From the NCBI RefSeq assembly GCF_022347545.1, contig NZ_JAKREW010000027.1, positions 1 to 64,000 on the forward strand: a DNA stretch of 64,000 nucleotides, in the 5' to 3' direction. Shown here one piece after another: positions 37,839 through 47,684 of the stretch (position 1 is the first letter of the stretch; the number at the start of each line of letters is the position of its first letter). The position numbers and the translations under genes were made by a program. A model generated the notes under the pieces. That model did no database searches. It saw only the letters and a program-made list of their open reading frames with translations, and was not told the DNA's origin. Source of the stretch: Terribium retamae. GTDB lineage: Bacteria; Pseudomonadota; Alphaproteobacteria; Rhizobiales; Rhizobiaceae.

Positions 37839-38183
37839 ATGTGGATCCTGACGATCAAGATGGATGGCGCGACGAAGGAAGAGCTGCAGAGCGCCTCGAA
37901 GGCGGCAGAGGCCGTCTTCATTCGGGAAAAGATACATCCTCTGGACGGAATGGCGGGGCGCTCCCTGCTCGAAGGCTGGGACGACCGCGGCTGCCACGAG
38001 GATGACCCGGACTATACGGATGAGGACGCCCGGAACGCCAACACCTGGATCCATGCCGAAGAAGCTGCGATCCTGGCCCTGAGCAAAGGTCGTTCCTTTT
38101 TCGAAGTCTCGCCGGTCTTCGAGATGTCGGTTGTCGAGATCCAGGAGAACGCGCTGGCCAACCCGCTGCCCATCGCCGCCTAG
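37839..38183 (+). CDS. Hypothetical protein, putative SOS-regulated
   Basis: 114 aa from ATG 37839 with an AGGAGG ribosome site. Soluble, acidic, with no signal peptide. Features are MWILTIKMDGATKEELQSAS, an acidic Cys-containing turn WDDRGCHEDDPDYTDEDARN and a FFEVSPVFEMSVVEIQENAL end. I do not recognise the family. A LexA box and consensus -35 lie directly upstream, which implies induction by DNA damage. It may be in a unit with the small gene at 38279. Confidence 0.65.
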   Translation: MWILTIKMDGATKEELQSASKAAEAVFIREKIHPLDGMAGRSLLEGWDDRGCHEDDPDYTDEDARNANTWIHAEEAAILALSKGRSFFEVSPVFEMSVVEIQENALANPLPIAA

Positions 38184-38278
38184 AGCATTTCCGGCCAAGG
38201 GCGCAGTGTCCGGATAGCATCGCAACGAAAAGAGCCTTTCCGCAGTTCCGGGAAGCGCTTGGAAATTGGAACACGACA

Positions 38279-38503
38279 ATGACCGAGCCGGCCAAAGCAC
38301 CGGATGACGAAACACGTCTCGAGATCGACAAGGCAGCCGATGCGCTTATTGCGGCTTCGGACGGCGATGCACGCTCTGCCGTTATCGCCCTGCTGATTGC
38401 AAACAAGCTGCAGGAACATGAGCTGCATCTGACGCGCCTGGCCGTGTCATCCGGTTATTCGCGCCAGCGGCATATGAAACAAGCACTGGAAGACGCTTCC
38501 TAA
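38279..38503 (+). CDS. Small hypothetical protein downstream of the LexA box
   Basis: 74 aa from ATG 38279. Helical and acidic at the start (DETRLEIDKAADALIAASDG), then SAVIALLIANKLQEHELHLT and a basic end (SSGYSRQRHMKQALEDAS). Family unknown. The 95-bp gap from the preceding gene holds a rhizobial-type palindromic sequence (TAGAGCATTTCCGG...), so it may be co-transcribed or independent. Confidence 0.5.
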   Translation: MTEPAKAPDDETRLEIDKAADALIAASDGDARSAVIALLIANKLQEHELHLTRLAVSSGYSRQRHMKQALEDAS

Positions 38504-38576
38504 TGCGCGATCCTTGATATCCGCTCCTTGCGCCGTAGACCCGCGATCCCAACAACCGCCCCTTGGGGATATTGCT

Positions 38577-39398
38577 TCACCTTGGAGCGGCAACAGCGTT
38601 CGATATCATCGTCTCCATGCAATCAAGCGCACGCATTCCCCGTTTGACGGAAATTTCGCGAATGCCGCCGCGTCGGGCTGCCAAGGCTAGGCCAAGAACG
38701 ACACCGTCCTCGTGCCCAACGCGCTCCATGGCCCAAATCCCGGCGTCGGTCTTGGAAACGACACGTCCAGTTGTGAGCATGCAGGCAATGCGCGCCACCC
38801 CAAGAACTCCCCAGGCAATGGTGTCAGCGTCCACCGGCTCGTCTTCTGATTTGCACGCGAGCTGTAAAGAAGCGCTCTTTATCCAGTTGCGCCAATAGCC
38901 CTCCAGATTCTCAATCTCGAACCTGCGCAGAGCGTTTTCATCGACCGATATTTGCAATTCGTTTGATGGAGGACCGAGGAGAGTTAGGCCTCTCTTGGCC
39001 CATAACAACCAAGTTGCCGGGTTGCATTCGAAACAAGGGGCATGACGATAGAACACGCCGTCCAAGCTGAACGTGGCCAGTTCCCCGGCAGCGGGCGTGC
39101 ATTGCAGCCGATGAGCTTCCAAGTAAAAGCCATCGAACGAAGGACCTGTTCGCTCTCCCATCGCCTTATGCACCCTGGCAAGACGATCGACCCTTGCATG
39201 GTCTGGGGCTCCTTCGATGACGGCTCCGAAATCGATGTCGCTTCGTCCCTCCTGATAATCGGCGAGGGCTACGGAGCCTAGCAGATAAAAGCCTCGAACG
39301 AATTCGATACGCTCGGCTCTCAGCAGCTCAAAATAGGCGTCGACAGTTGCAGATACGGATGTCGGAAGCAGGACGCGATATCGAGTTGAAACTTGCAT
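38577..39398 (-). CDS. Nucleotidyltransferase, AadA-like
   Basis: 273 aa from ATG 39398. The nucleotidyltransferase signature is G41-S42 (LLGSVALADYQEGRSDIDF) with metal-binding D54 and D56. The C-terminal helical domain matches aminoglycoside (3'')-adenylyltransferases in length and layout (DTIAWGVLGVARIACMLTTG, VVSKTDAGIWAMERVG). It may adenylylate streptomycin/spectinomycin-like compounds or another small hydroxylated molecule. No integron features nearby; it appears to be chromosomal. Confidence 0.75.
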   Translation of the reverse strand: MQVSTRYRVLLPTSVSATVDAYFELLRAERIEFVRGFYLLGSVALADYQEGRSDIDFGAVIEGAPDHARVDRLARVHKAMGERTGPSFDGFYLEAHRLQCTPAAGELATFSLDGVFYRHAPCFECNPATWLLWAKRGLTLLGPPSNELQISVDENALRRFEIENLEGYWRNWIKSASLQLACKSEDEPVDADTIAWGVLGVARIACMLTTGRVVSKTDAGIWAMERVGHEDGVVLGLALAARRGGIREISVKRGMRALDCMETMISNAVAAPR

Positions 39399-39548
39399 GG
39401 TTGAGATCTCGTAACGGGCCCCCCTGGCCAAAGAGTATCGTTCCCAATGGCTCGCGAGCTGCGATCGAACTGGGACTTCGAAAGTGACTATTTTGCGAAT
39501 TGTGTCGACGGGCCATGGCCTGCTCCGCTTGAAGCGGCATGGTCCAAG

Positions 39549-39580
39549 GGCTTCCGCCCCGGCGAACCGAGGCGGAAGCC
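39549..39580 (-). terminator. Hairpin after the small membrane gene
   Basis: GGCTTCCGCC (39549-39558) and GGCGGAAGCC (39571-39580) form a perfect 10-bp stem with a 12-nt loop right after the stop of the minus-strand gene at 39585. No U-run, so terminator status is tentative. Confidence 0.55.
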
Positions 39581-39584
39581 TGTC

Positions 39585-39821
39585 TCAGTTGTTCTCGGGG
39601 CTGGTCTCGGCGTCGTAGCAGAGCCAGAAGATCCGCCACATCGCGATCAGTGTCGGGACGGCCAGGATGCCGGCCAGGATGAGCTGTGGCCAGAGTGGCA
39701 GGCCCAGCAAGGCTGAGATCACCCAATGGATGACACCGACCGAGATGAGGAGTTTGGCCGTGAGAAGCAGCGCCGCGACCGCGACGCCGAACAGCGAATA
39801 CGGGGTGAGAATACGGTTCAT
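39585..39821 (-). CDS. Small two-span membrane protein
   Basis: 78 aa from ATG 39821. Two hydrophobic helices (~8-34 and ~44-68) joined by LLGLPLWP, ending with a short acidic tail (DAETSPENN). Family and function not recognised. Followed by a hairpin. Confidence 0.5.
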   Translation of the reverse strand: MNRILTPYSLFGVAVAALLLTAKLLISVGVIHWVISALLGLPLWPQLILAGILAVPTLIAMWRIFWLCYDAETSPENN

Positions 39822-39901
39822 GCGAAATGCCCGTTTTAGCGCCGCTGCTGGAAAGCAGCGCGCATGAAAGATTGGAAACGTGGAGTGGAGGCCGTGAAGG
39901 C

Positions 39902-40270
39902 CTAGGACACGGCTGCCGGCGGATCGCGAACCTGCGGACGCTCGGGCTTCTGCCCGCCGATGTCATACGAGGCCAGTTGGACGACACGGGAAGACAGCGC
40001 AGGCGCTTCCGGTGCATCGGCACCGGGCAGGATCGCGTCGAAGGCCGATGCGTGGAACTTCGCTCGGATCCAACGCACGCTCTCCAGGGCGAGCGTCGGC
40101 GCCTTGTTCGGCAGACCGAGTTTCAAATCCGGCTGGACGACCGAAATCCGTGGCAACCCATCGGAGACGACCGCAGGAGCGGGCAGCCCATATTGCCAGA
40201 AGAACAGTACGAGCAGGACGCAGAGAAGTCTCTGCGCCAGAACCCGTATCCCGTGCTCCCCTGCCATCAT
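39902..40270 (-). CDS. Hypothetical secreted or membrane-anchored protein
   Basis: 122 aa, starting at tandem ATG codons (40270). A basic N-terminus and one hydrophobic segment (~12-28, LLCVLLVLFFWQYGLPAPA) suggest a signal peptide or anchor. The rest is soluble with a Pro-rich end (QKPERPQVRDPPAAVS). Family unknown. It lies just upstream of the two-span membrane protein on the same strand. Confidence 0.4.
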   Translation of the reverse strand: MMAGEHGIRVLAQRLLCVLLVLFFWQYGLPAPAVVSDGLPRISVVQPDLKLGLPNKAPTLALESVRWIRAKFHASAFDAILPGADAPEAPALSSRVVQLASYDIGGQKPERPQVRDPPAAVS

Positions 40271-40344
40271 GCAGGCACCGCTACGGCATCAAAGGCCTGC
40301 AGGCAAGGCAGGCGGCGGACAAGATTTCCGGCCCGAACGATCTC

Positions 40345-41310
40345 TCAGCTCACTTCCCGCAGGATGAAGTCGTAGAGCATCTTGGCCGCGGGAGAGAGCA
40401 CGCGCTGTTTCATGGTGATCAGCGAATAGGGCCGCACCTCGATATCGAAATCCGTCGGCAGCACGTCGATGGCGCCGCCCAGCCCTTCGGAACCCTGGAT
40501 GAATTTAGCCACCTGCACCGAAACGGGCGCGATCGCGTCCGACTGCGCCACCATCACCAGCGTCAAAAGCAGCGAGCTGGTATTGAAGATGCGTTCCGGC
40601 AAGGTGATGTTGCGGTTGAGGAAGTTCGCTTCCATCGCCTGGCGCAGCGGTGACGAGCCCGACTGGAACACCCAGTCGTAGCCGGCGGTCTCTTCCAGCC
40701 GCACTGTTTTGTTGGCCATCAGCGGATGACCGCGCCGCACGATCAGGCAGGCCTTCTCGATGCCGATGACGCGGCTTTCGAACAGGCGCGGATTGAGGTC
40801 GTCCGGCACGCGGGCGATGATGAAATCGTGACGCATGGCGATCAGCTCGCGCGCCAGCACGTTGCTGGTCTCGACCTGCATGGTGATCTCCATGCGCGGG
40901 TAGAGCTTGCGGATCGCGCGGATGGCCGGCACGGCAAGTTCGATGGCCGGCGCCGTCACCGCGCCGAGGAACACCGATCCGCCCTTGCCCGCCTTCAGCT
41001 CGACGATCTCGCGGTCGGCTTCGCGCATCTCGATCAGGATGATGCGGGCGCGCCTGGCCAGCGCCTTGCCGTAAGGGGTCATCGCAATACCACGCGGCAG
41101 GCGTTCGCACAGCGGCACATCAAGTATCGCCTCCATCTCGGCGATCATGCGCGAGGCCGCCGGCTGCGAGATGTTCATCACCTGGGCAGCGGCGCTGACG
41201 CGGCCATGGTCGTCGAGCGCCACGATCATGCGCATGTGGCGCAGGCTGAGCCCGCTGTGCAGAAGCGCCGTACCGTCTTCCCGGCCCGCGCCGTTCCGCT
41301 GACTGTCCAT
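40345..41310 (-). CDS. gbpR: LysR-family regulator GbpR
   Basis: 321 aa. Winged HTH at ~25-85 (HGRVSAAAQVMNISQPAASR) and a LysR substrate domain from ~110. Divergent from chvE across a 277-bp gap, the same arrangement as gbpR-chvE in Agrobacterium, where GbpR activates chvE in response to sugars such as arabinose and galactose. The symbol rests on this synteny plus the family. Confidence 0.82.
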   Translation of the reverse strand: MDSQRNGAGREDGTALLHSGLSLRHMRMIVALDDHGRVSAAAQVMNISQPAASRMIAEMEAILDVPLCERLPRGIAMTPYGKALARRARIILIEMREADREIVELKAGKGGSVFLGAVTAPAIELAVPAIRAIRKLYPRMEITMQVETSNVLARELIAMRHDFIIARVPDDLNPRLFESRVIGIEKACLIVRRGHPLMANKTVRLEETAGYDWVFQSGSSPLRQAMEANFLNRNITLPERIFNTSSLLLTLVMVAQSDAIAPVSVQVAKFIQGSEGLGGAIDVLPTDFDIEVRPYSLITMKQRVLSPAAKMLYDFILREVS

Positions 41311-41330
41311 CGCCCACCTCCTCTAACCGC

Positions 41331-41381
41331 CGACTGCCGACTGCCGACTGCCGAAACAGATATACCATTTTAGATATACCA
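41331..41381. promoter_or_regulatory. Short tandem repeats between gbpR and chvE
   Basis: CGACTGC occurs three times in a row (41331-41351). GATATACCA occurs at 41359-41367 and again at 41373-41381, 14 bp apart. They lie ~20-70 bp before gbpR, where a LysR-type protein would bind both its own and the divergent promoter. Function is inferred. Confidence 0.5.
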
Positions 41382-41587
41382 AACAGCAAAGATCGGATTT
41401 GACAGTTATGGCAAAGCGAACCACCCTTCGCGCGCTCGTTGCCGCGGCCTTAGCCGGCGTCGAAAGATCGGCCGGAAGCGGCAAGGAGACGATTGGGAGA
41501 TCAACAGGGATCGACAGGCCCGCCATCGGCGGGATTGCGCGGGCGGGAAAAGCATCGCGCGGCATTCTTCAACTTAGGGAGAGAACA

Positions 41588-42658
41588 GTGAAGCTCATGA
41601 AGACGTTGGTCGCCACGGTGGCGATCGGTTTCGCGGCCATGACCTTCGGCGCGCATGCCGAAGACAAGGGCCTTGTCGGCATCGCCATGCCCACCAAGTC
41701 CTCGCTGCGCTGGATCAGCGACGGCAACGAATTGGTGAAGGCGCTGGAAGCCAAGGGCTACAAGACCGACCTGCAGTATGCGGAAGACGATATCCCGAAC
41801 CAGCTCGCGCAAATCGAGAACATGGTGACCAAGGGCCCGAAGGCGCTCATCGTCGCCTCGATCGACGGCACCACGCTTTCCGACGTGTTGAAGAAGGCCG
41901 CCGAACAGAACGTCAAGGTCATCGCCTATGACCGTCTCATCAAGCAGAGCCCGAATGTCGACTACTACACCACCTTCGACAATTTCCAGGTCGGCGTGCT
42001 GCAGGCCAATTCGATCCTCAAGGGCCTCGGCTATCCCGAGAAGAAGGGGCCGTTCAACATCGAGCTGTTCGGCGGTTCGCCGGACGACAACAACGCCTTC
42101 TTCTTCTACGACGGCGCCATGTCGGTGCTGCAGCCGATCATCGACAAGGGTGACCTGGTCGTGAAGTCGGGCCAGATGGGCATGGAAAAGGTCGGCACGC
42201 TGCGCTGGGATGCGGCCGTCGCACAGGCTCGCATGGACAACATCCTGTCGGCAAACTACTCGGACGGCAGCCGCGTCGACGCAGTGCTGGCGCCTTATGA
42301 CGGCCTGTCGCGCGGCATCATTTCTTCACTGCGCGGTGTCGGCTACGGTACCGCCGATCAGCCATGGCCGATCATTTCCGGCCAGGATGCCGAAGTGCCT
42401 TCGGTGAAGGCGATGATAGCCGGCGAGCAGTACTCCACCGTCTATAAGGACACCCGCGAACTCGCCAAGGTGACCGCCGAGGTGGTCGACCAGGTGATGC
42501 AGGGCAAGGAGCCCTCGCAGATCAACGACACCAAGACCTACAACAACGGTGTCAAGGTCGTTCCGTCGGTGCTGCTGAAGCCGGTCGAAGTCGACAAGTC
42601 GAACTATGAAGAGCTGCTGGTCAAGTCCGGCTACATCAAGGCAGAAGACCTGAAGTAA
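41588..42658 (+). CDS. chvE: Sugar-binding protein ChvE
   Basis: 356 aa from GTG 41588 with GGGAGAG upstream; ATG 41597 is the next option. Signal peptide ends near GAHAE-DK (~24). Periplasmic monosaccharide-binding protein (LVGIAMPTKSSLRWISDGNE, LIVASIDGTTLSDVLKKAAE, AYDRLIKQSPNVDYYTTFDN, APYDGLSRGIISSLRGVGYG). In Agrobacterium it binds aldoses such as galactose, glucose and arabinose for uptake and for virulence/chemotaxis signalling. A strong hairpin terminator separates it from gguA, as expected for an abundant binding protein. Confidence 0.93.
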   Translation: MKLMKTLVATVAIGFAAMTFGAHAEDKGLVGIAMPTKSSLRWISDGNELVKALEAKGYKTDLQYAEDDIPNQLAQIENMVTKGPKALIVASIDGTTLSDVLKKAAEQNVKVIAYDRLIKQSPNVDYYTTFDNFQVGVLQANSILKGLGYPEKKGPFNIELFGGSPDDNNAFFFYDGAMSVLQPIIDKGDLVVKSGQMGMEKVGTLRWDAAVAQARMDNILSANYSDGSRVDAVLAPYDGLSRGIISSLRGVGYGTADQPWPIISGQDAEVPSVKAMIAGEQYSTVYKDTRELAKVTAEVVDQVMQGKEPSQINDTKTYNNGVKVVPSVLLKPVEVDKSNYEELLVKSGYIKAEDLK

Positions 42659-42671
42659 TCAGGCTCGGCTT

Positions 42672-42713
42672 GGGCTCCGCGCGCTGGTCGCACCAGGCGC
42701 GGGGCCCTTTTTT
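42672..42713 (+). terminator. Terminator/attenuator between chvE and gguA
   Basis: GGGCTCCGCGC (42672-42682) pairs with GCGCGGGGCCC (42697-42707, one G-U), followed by TTTTTT (42708-42713). Partial termination here would give more chvE than gguAB transcript. Confidence 0.85.
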
Positions 42714-42799
42714 AGCAACCCCTTTCAGGCCTTCGGGCCGTTCTGTATCATCGGACCCAGCTCCCCGCGGGCTGGCTCCACAGGCATCGGGTTTTGGCG

Positions 42800-44334
<1,535 letters not shown>

Positions 44335-44338
<4 letters not shown>

Positions 44339-45594
44339 CAACCGAAACCGTGACCCCCGCCGAGGCTGCCCCAGCCCGGCAATCCATGCGCGATGCGCTG
44401 AAGGAGAACCTGCGTGAATACGGCCTGGTGCTGGCCCTGATCGTCATCATGGTGTTCTTCCAGGTGATGACCAACGGCATCCTGTTCCTGCCGGTCAACC
44501 TCACCAATGTGGTGCTGCAGAATTCCTACATCATCGTGATGGCGCTCGGCATGCTGCTGGTCATCGTCGCCGGCCATATCGACCTTTCGGTCGGTTCCGT
44601 CGCCGGTTTCGTCGGCGCGGTGGCGGCGGTTCTGATGGTGGACTACGGATGGAACCCGCTGCTTGCGGCGGCGGCCTGCATCGCCGTCGGCGCCGTCATC
44701 GGCGGCGCTCAAGGCTATTTCATCGCCTATATGAAGATCCCCTCCTTCATCGTCACCCTGGCCGGCATGCTGGTGTTCAAGGGACTGCTGCTGGCGCTGC
44801 TCGGCGGCCGCTCCGTCGGTCCCTTCCCGACCGAGTTCCAACTGCTGTCGGCCGGCTTCATCCCCGATCTCATCGGCCGCTGGACGATCGTTGCGCCGAC
44901 GCTCAACGCTTCGGGCAATCCCATTCCCAACACAGGCATCGCACTGCACTCGACCACCATGGTGATCGGCGTTCTGGTCGTGGCGCTGATGTTCTATCTC
45001 GCCACGCGCACACGCCGCGCCCAGGAACGCCATGGCCATGAAACCGAGCCCTTCGGCCTGTTCCTGGTCAAGAACGCCATCATGGCGGTCATCATCATGT
45101 TCCTGATGTATAAATTCGCATCCTACAGAGGCCTGCCCAACGTGCTGATCGTCATGGGCCTGCTGACGGCGCTGTTCGTGTTCATCACCAAGCGCATGAC
45201 CTTCGGCCGGCGCATCTTCGCCATGGGCGGCAACATCAAGGCTGCCGCACTTTCCGGCATCAAGACCGAACGGCTCACCTTCTACGTCTTCGTCATCATG
45301 GGCATGCTCGCCGCACTCGCTGGCCTGATCTATGCCGCCCGCCTCAATCAGGCGACGCCGAAGGCAGGCGCCGGCATGGAGCTCGACGTGATCGCGGCGG
45401 TGTTCGTTGGCGGTGCGTCCGCCATGGGCGGCGTCGGCGAGGTTGCCGGTGCGGTCATCGGCGCCTTCATCATGGGCGTCATGAACAACGGCATGGGTAT
45501 CATGGGCATCAACATCGACTGGCAGCAGGTCATCAAGGGCCTGGTGCTGCTCGGCGCTGTCGCCTTCGATCTCTACAACAAGAAGAAGGCTTAG
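44335..45594 (+). CDS. gguB: Multiple-sugar ABC transporter permease GguB (MmsB)
   Basis: 419 aa, longer than RbsC because of extra hydrophobic segments. AGHIDLSVGSVAGFVGAVAA is the G-x-D-L-S motif, then MKIPSFIVTLAGMLVFKGLL and MGGNIKAAALSGIKTERLTF. A cytoplasmic loop TRTRRAQERHGHETEPFGLF interrupts the helices. Inner-membrane partner of GguA. Confidence 0.92.
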
Positions 45595-45807
45595 AGTCGC
45601 GCCGGCATGAGGGGCGGAATCGCGTTCGAATTCGCTCCGGACTGAAAGACAGCTCGCGGCCGGGAACGGGAACCGGCCGCACATCGGAGCAGTGAAGCTC
45701 CGCGGGCACTATCCGAACGGACGATTGGAACACGGGCCGCAAGCCGGACCGTGAGAGAAGAATTTTGTCGGGTTTCAGGAACTCGACGCGACAGAAAGAG
45801 GGCCATC

Positions 45808-46800
45808 ATGCTGATCTCCCAGTTCCTCGATGAAAGCGATGCCATCCGCGTCGTAGCGCGCAACAGCGGCAAGGCCCGCATCGTCGCGGGCGCTCGCAGC
45901 GTCTATTCGCTGGCCACGGAAGCGGCGCGCACCGGCACCGGGCTGGAAGCGCTGATCGAGAAGAAAGGCCTCGGTGACGCGATCGACCTCGAAGCGCTCT
46001 ATCGCAAGGGCCGGCTGCTGTCGCCGATCAACCATCCCGATCCGGCGCATCTGCATCTCACCGGCACTGGCCTCACCCATCTCGGCTCGGCGGCGACGCG
46101 CGACGCCATGCACAAGAAGCTGAATGCCGAGGGCGAGGAACAGCTGACGGATTCCATGAAGATGTTCCGCATGGGGCTGGAAGCCGGAAAACCCGCCAAC
46201 GGCAAGGCCGGCGTGCAGCCGGAATGGTTCTACAAGGGCAACGGCACCATGGCGGTGGCGCCGGGTGCCGCCCTGCTCTCACCGGCCTTTGCCGAAGACG
46301 CCGGCGAGGAGCCTGAAATCGCCGGCATCTATGTGATCGGCGACGACGGCCAGCCGTTCCGCGTCGGCTTTGCCCTGTCCAACGAGTTCTCCGACCACGT
46401 CACCGAGCGGGTGAACTACCTCTACCTCGCCCATTCGAAACTCAGGAACGCCTCGTTCGGCCCGGAGATCCTGATTGGCGACCTGCCGGCCGACATCCGC
46501 GGCACCTCGCGCATCCTGCGCAGCGGCAACGCTCTGTGGGAAAAGCCGTTCCTGTCGGGCGAAACCAACATGTCGCACACGATCGCCAACCTCGAACACC
46601 ACCATTTCAAATATGCGCTGTTCCGCCGGCCAGGCGACGTGCATGTGCACATGTTCGGCACCGCCACGCTCTCCTTCGCGGACGGCGTGCGCACCCAGGG
46701 CGGCGATGTGTTCGAGATCGAGGCGCCGGAATTCGGCCTGCCGCTGCGCAACCCGCTCGAGATCGAGGAGCCCGAGGCAGTGGTGGTGAAGGCGCTTTAG
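45808..46800 (+). CDS. gguC: GguC/AraD1-family protein
   Basis: 330 aa from ATG 45808 with AGAGGG upstream. It belongs to the GguC/AraD1 family associated with the FAH-type hydrolase fold (YVIGDDGQPFRVGFALSNEF, LRNASFGPEILIGDLPADIR, and LEHHHFKYALFRRPGDVHVH). It follows gguAB after a 213-bp gap containing a GC-rich hairpin. In Agrobacterium gguC belongs to the same operon. The biochemical role is uncertain: sugar-acid dehydratase or hydrolase activity is assumed from the family, and a direct role in transport is unlikely. Confidence 0.82.
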   Translation: MLISQFLDESDAIRVVARNSGKARIVAGARSVYSLATEAARTGTGLEALIEKKGLGDAIDLEALYRKGRLLSPINHPDPAHLHLTGTGLTHLGSAATRDAMHKKLNAEGEEQLTDSMKMFRMGLEAGKPANGKAGVQPEWFYKGNGTMAVAPGAALLSPAFAEDAGEEPEIAGIYVIGDDGQPFRVGFALSNEFSDHVTERVNYLYLAHSKLRNASFGPEILIGDLPADIRGTSRILRSGNALWEKPFLSGETNMSHTIANLEHHHFKYALFRRPGDVHVHMFGTATLSFADGVRTQGGDVFEIEAPEFGLPLRNPLEIEEPEAVVVKAL

Positions 46801-46823
46801 GGCAACTCGCCAAGCGCTGCCTT

Positions 46824-47486
46824 TCACACCTGAGCCAGCAATATCTTAGTCAGGGCCTCAGGCTGCAGCCGCGCGACGTTGTGCCCGCAATCGAGCGAAA
46901 CGGTCGACCATTCGGGGTCGCCGCTCAAGCGCTGGTAAAGGTCGAGGAACGGACTTCCTTGCCAGCCATGCGCGCCGACATAGGTCTTGCGCGGCACGTC
47001 ATGCCACCGTCCGCCGAGACTGATCGCCTGGAGAAATGTCCCCATTGGATGCGGCCGGCAGCGTGGGTCCATGTTGGGCGGCGGCATGCAGTTCAGTCCA
47101 TCTGCCTTCGCACCGGCGATGAACATGTCCCGGAAGCGCGGTGTGGTCAGTGACCAGACCGAGTCGCCGTTGTCCGGTACATAGGCGTCGACATAGACCA
47201 ACGCCCTGATCCGTGATGGCTCGGCGTCGGCGACGCCGCTGACCACCATGCCGCCATAGGATTGTCCGACGAGGATCACGCCGTCGCGCTGCGCTTTAAT
47301 GACGTCGACGACCTCGCCGATATGAGTGTCGAGGTTCGCTGTCGGGGCGGGAACGCCGCCGAGCCCCGAAAGGGCGACGGGCAGGGCTCGATGGCCTTCC
47401 GTGGTCAGCAGATCGGCCACCTCCTGGTAGACCCAACCACCCTGCCAGCCCCCGGCAATCAGGATAAAGGTTGCCATGGCATTCAT
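46824..47486 (-). CDS. Alpha/beta hydrolase
   Basis: 220 aa from ATG 47486 (ATG 47477 in frame is possible). The oxyanion region ILIAGGWQGGWVYQEVADLL, nucleophile elbow VGQSYGGMV (Ser) and catalytic His in SLDCGHNVARLQPEAL give a Ser-His esterase/salicylate-binding-protein-like alpha/beta hydrolase, shorter than average. Substrate unknown. It is convergent with gguC and separate from the kinase gene. Confidence 0.75.
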   Translation of the reverse strand: MNAMATFILIAGGWQGGWVYQEVADLLTTEGHRALPVALSGLGGVPAPTANLDTHIGEVVDVIKAQRDGVILVGQSYGGMVVSGVADAEPSRIRALVYVDAYVPDNGDSVWSLTTPRFRDMFIAGAKADGLNCMPPPNMDPRCRPHPMGTFLQAISLGGRWHDVPRKTYVGAHGWQGSPFLDLYQRLSGDPEWSTVSLDCGHNVARLQPEALTKILLAQV

Positions 47487-47684
47487 CCCCGATCTCGACG
47501 CAGGCGCAGCTTCGACATCCTGCAGCAGAAATCAAGGCCGACGCGCCGGCGCACCGGATTGAAAGCCTCGCCAACATTACGCAGCATGAGTTCGGCCAAT
47601 CGCGGTCGCGCCCCCGTTCCTGACCGGAGCCGCCCTCGATCAGCCTGCTGGAGCGACAGATCTGTCAGACAGGACAGAGCGCTG

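Noticed and set aside
47487..47684. Possible remnant gene between the hydrolase and the DHA kinase
   Set aside because: A minus frame ends in LAELMLRNVGEAFNPVRRRV, which looks protein-like, but it has no start, no ribosome site and no family I can name.
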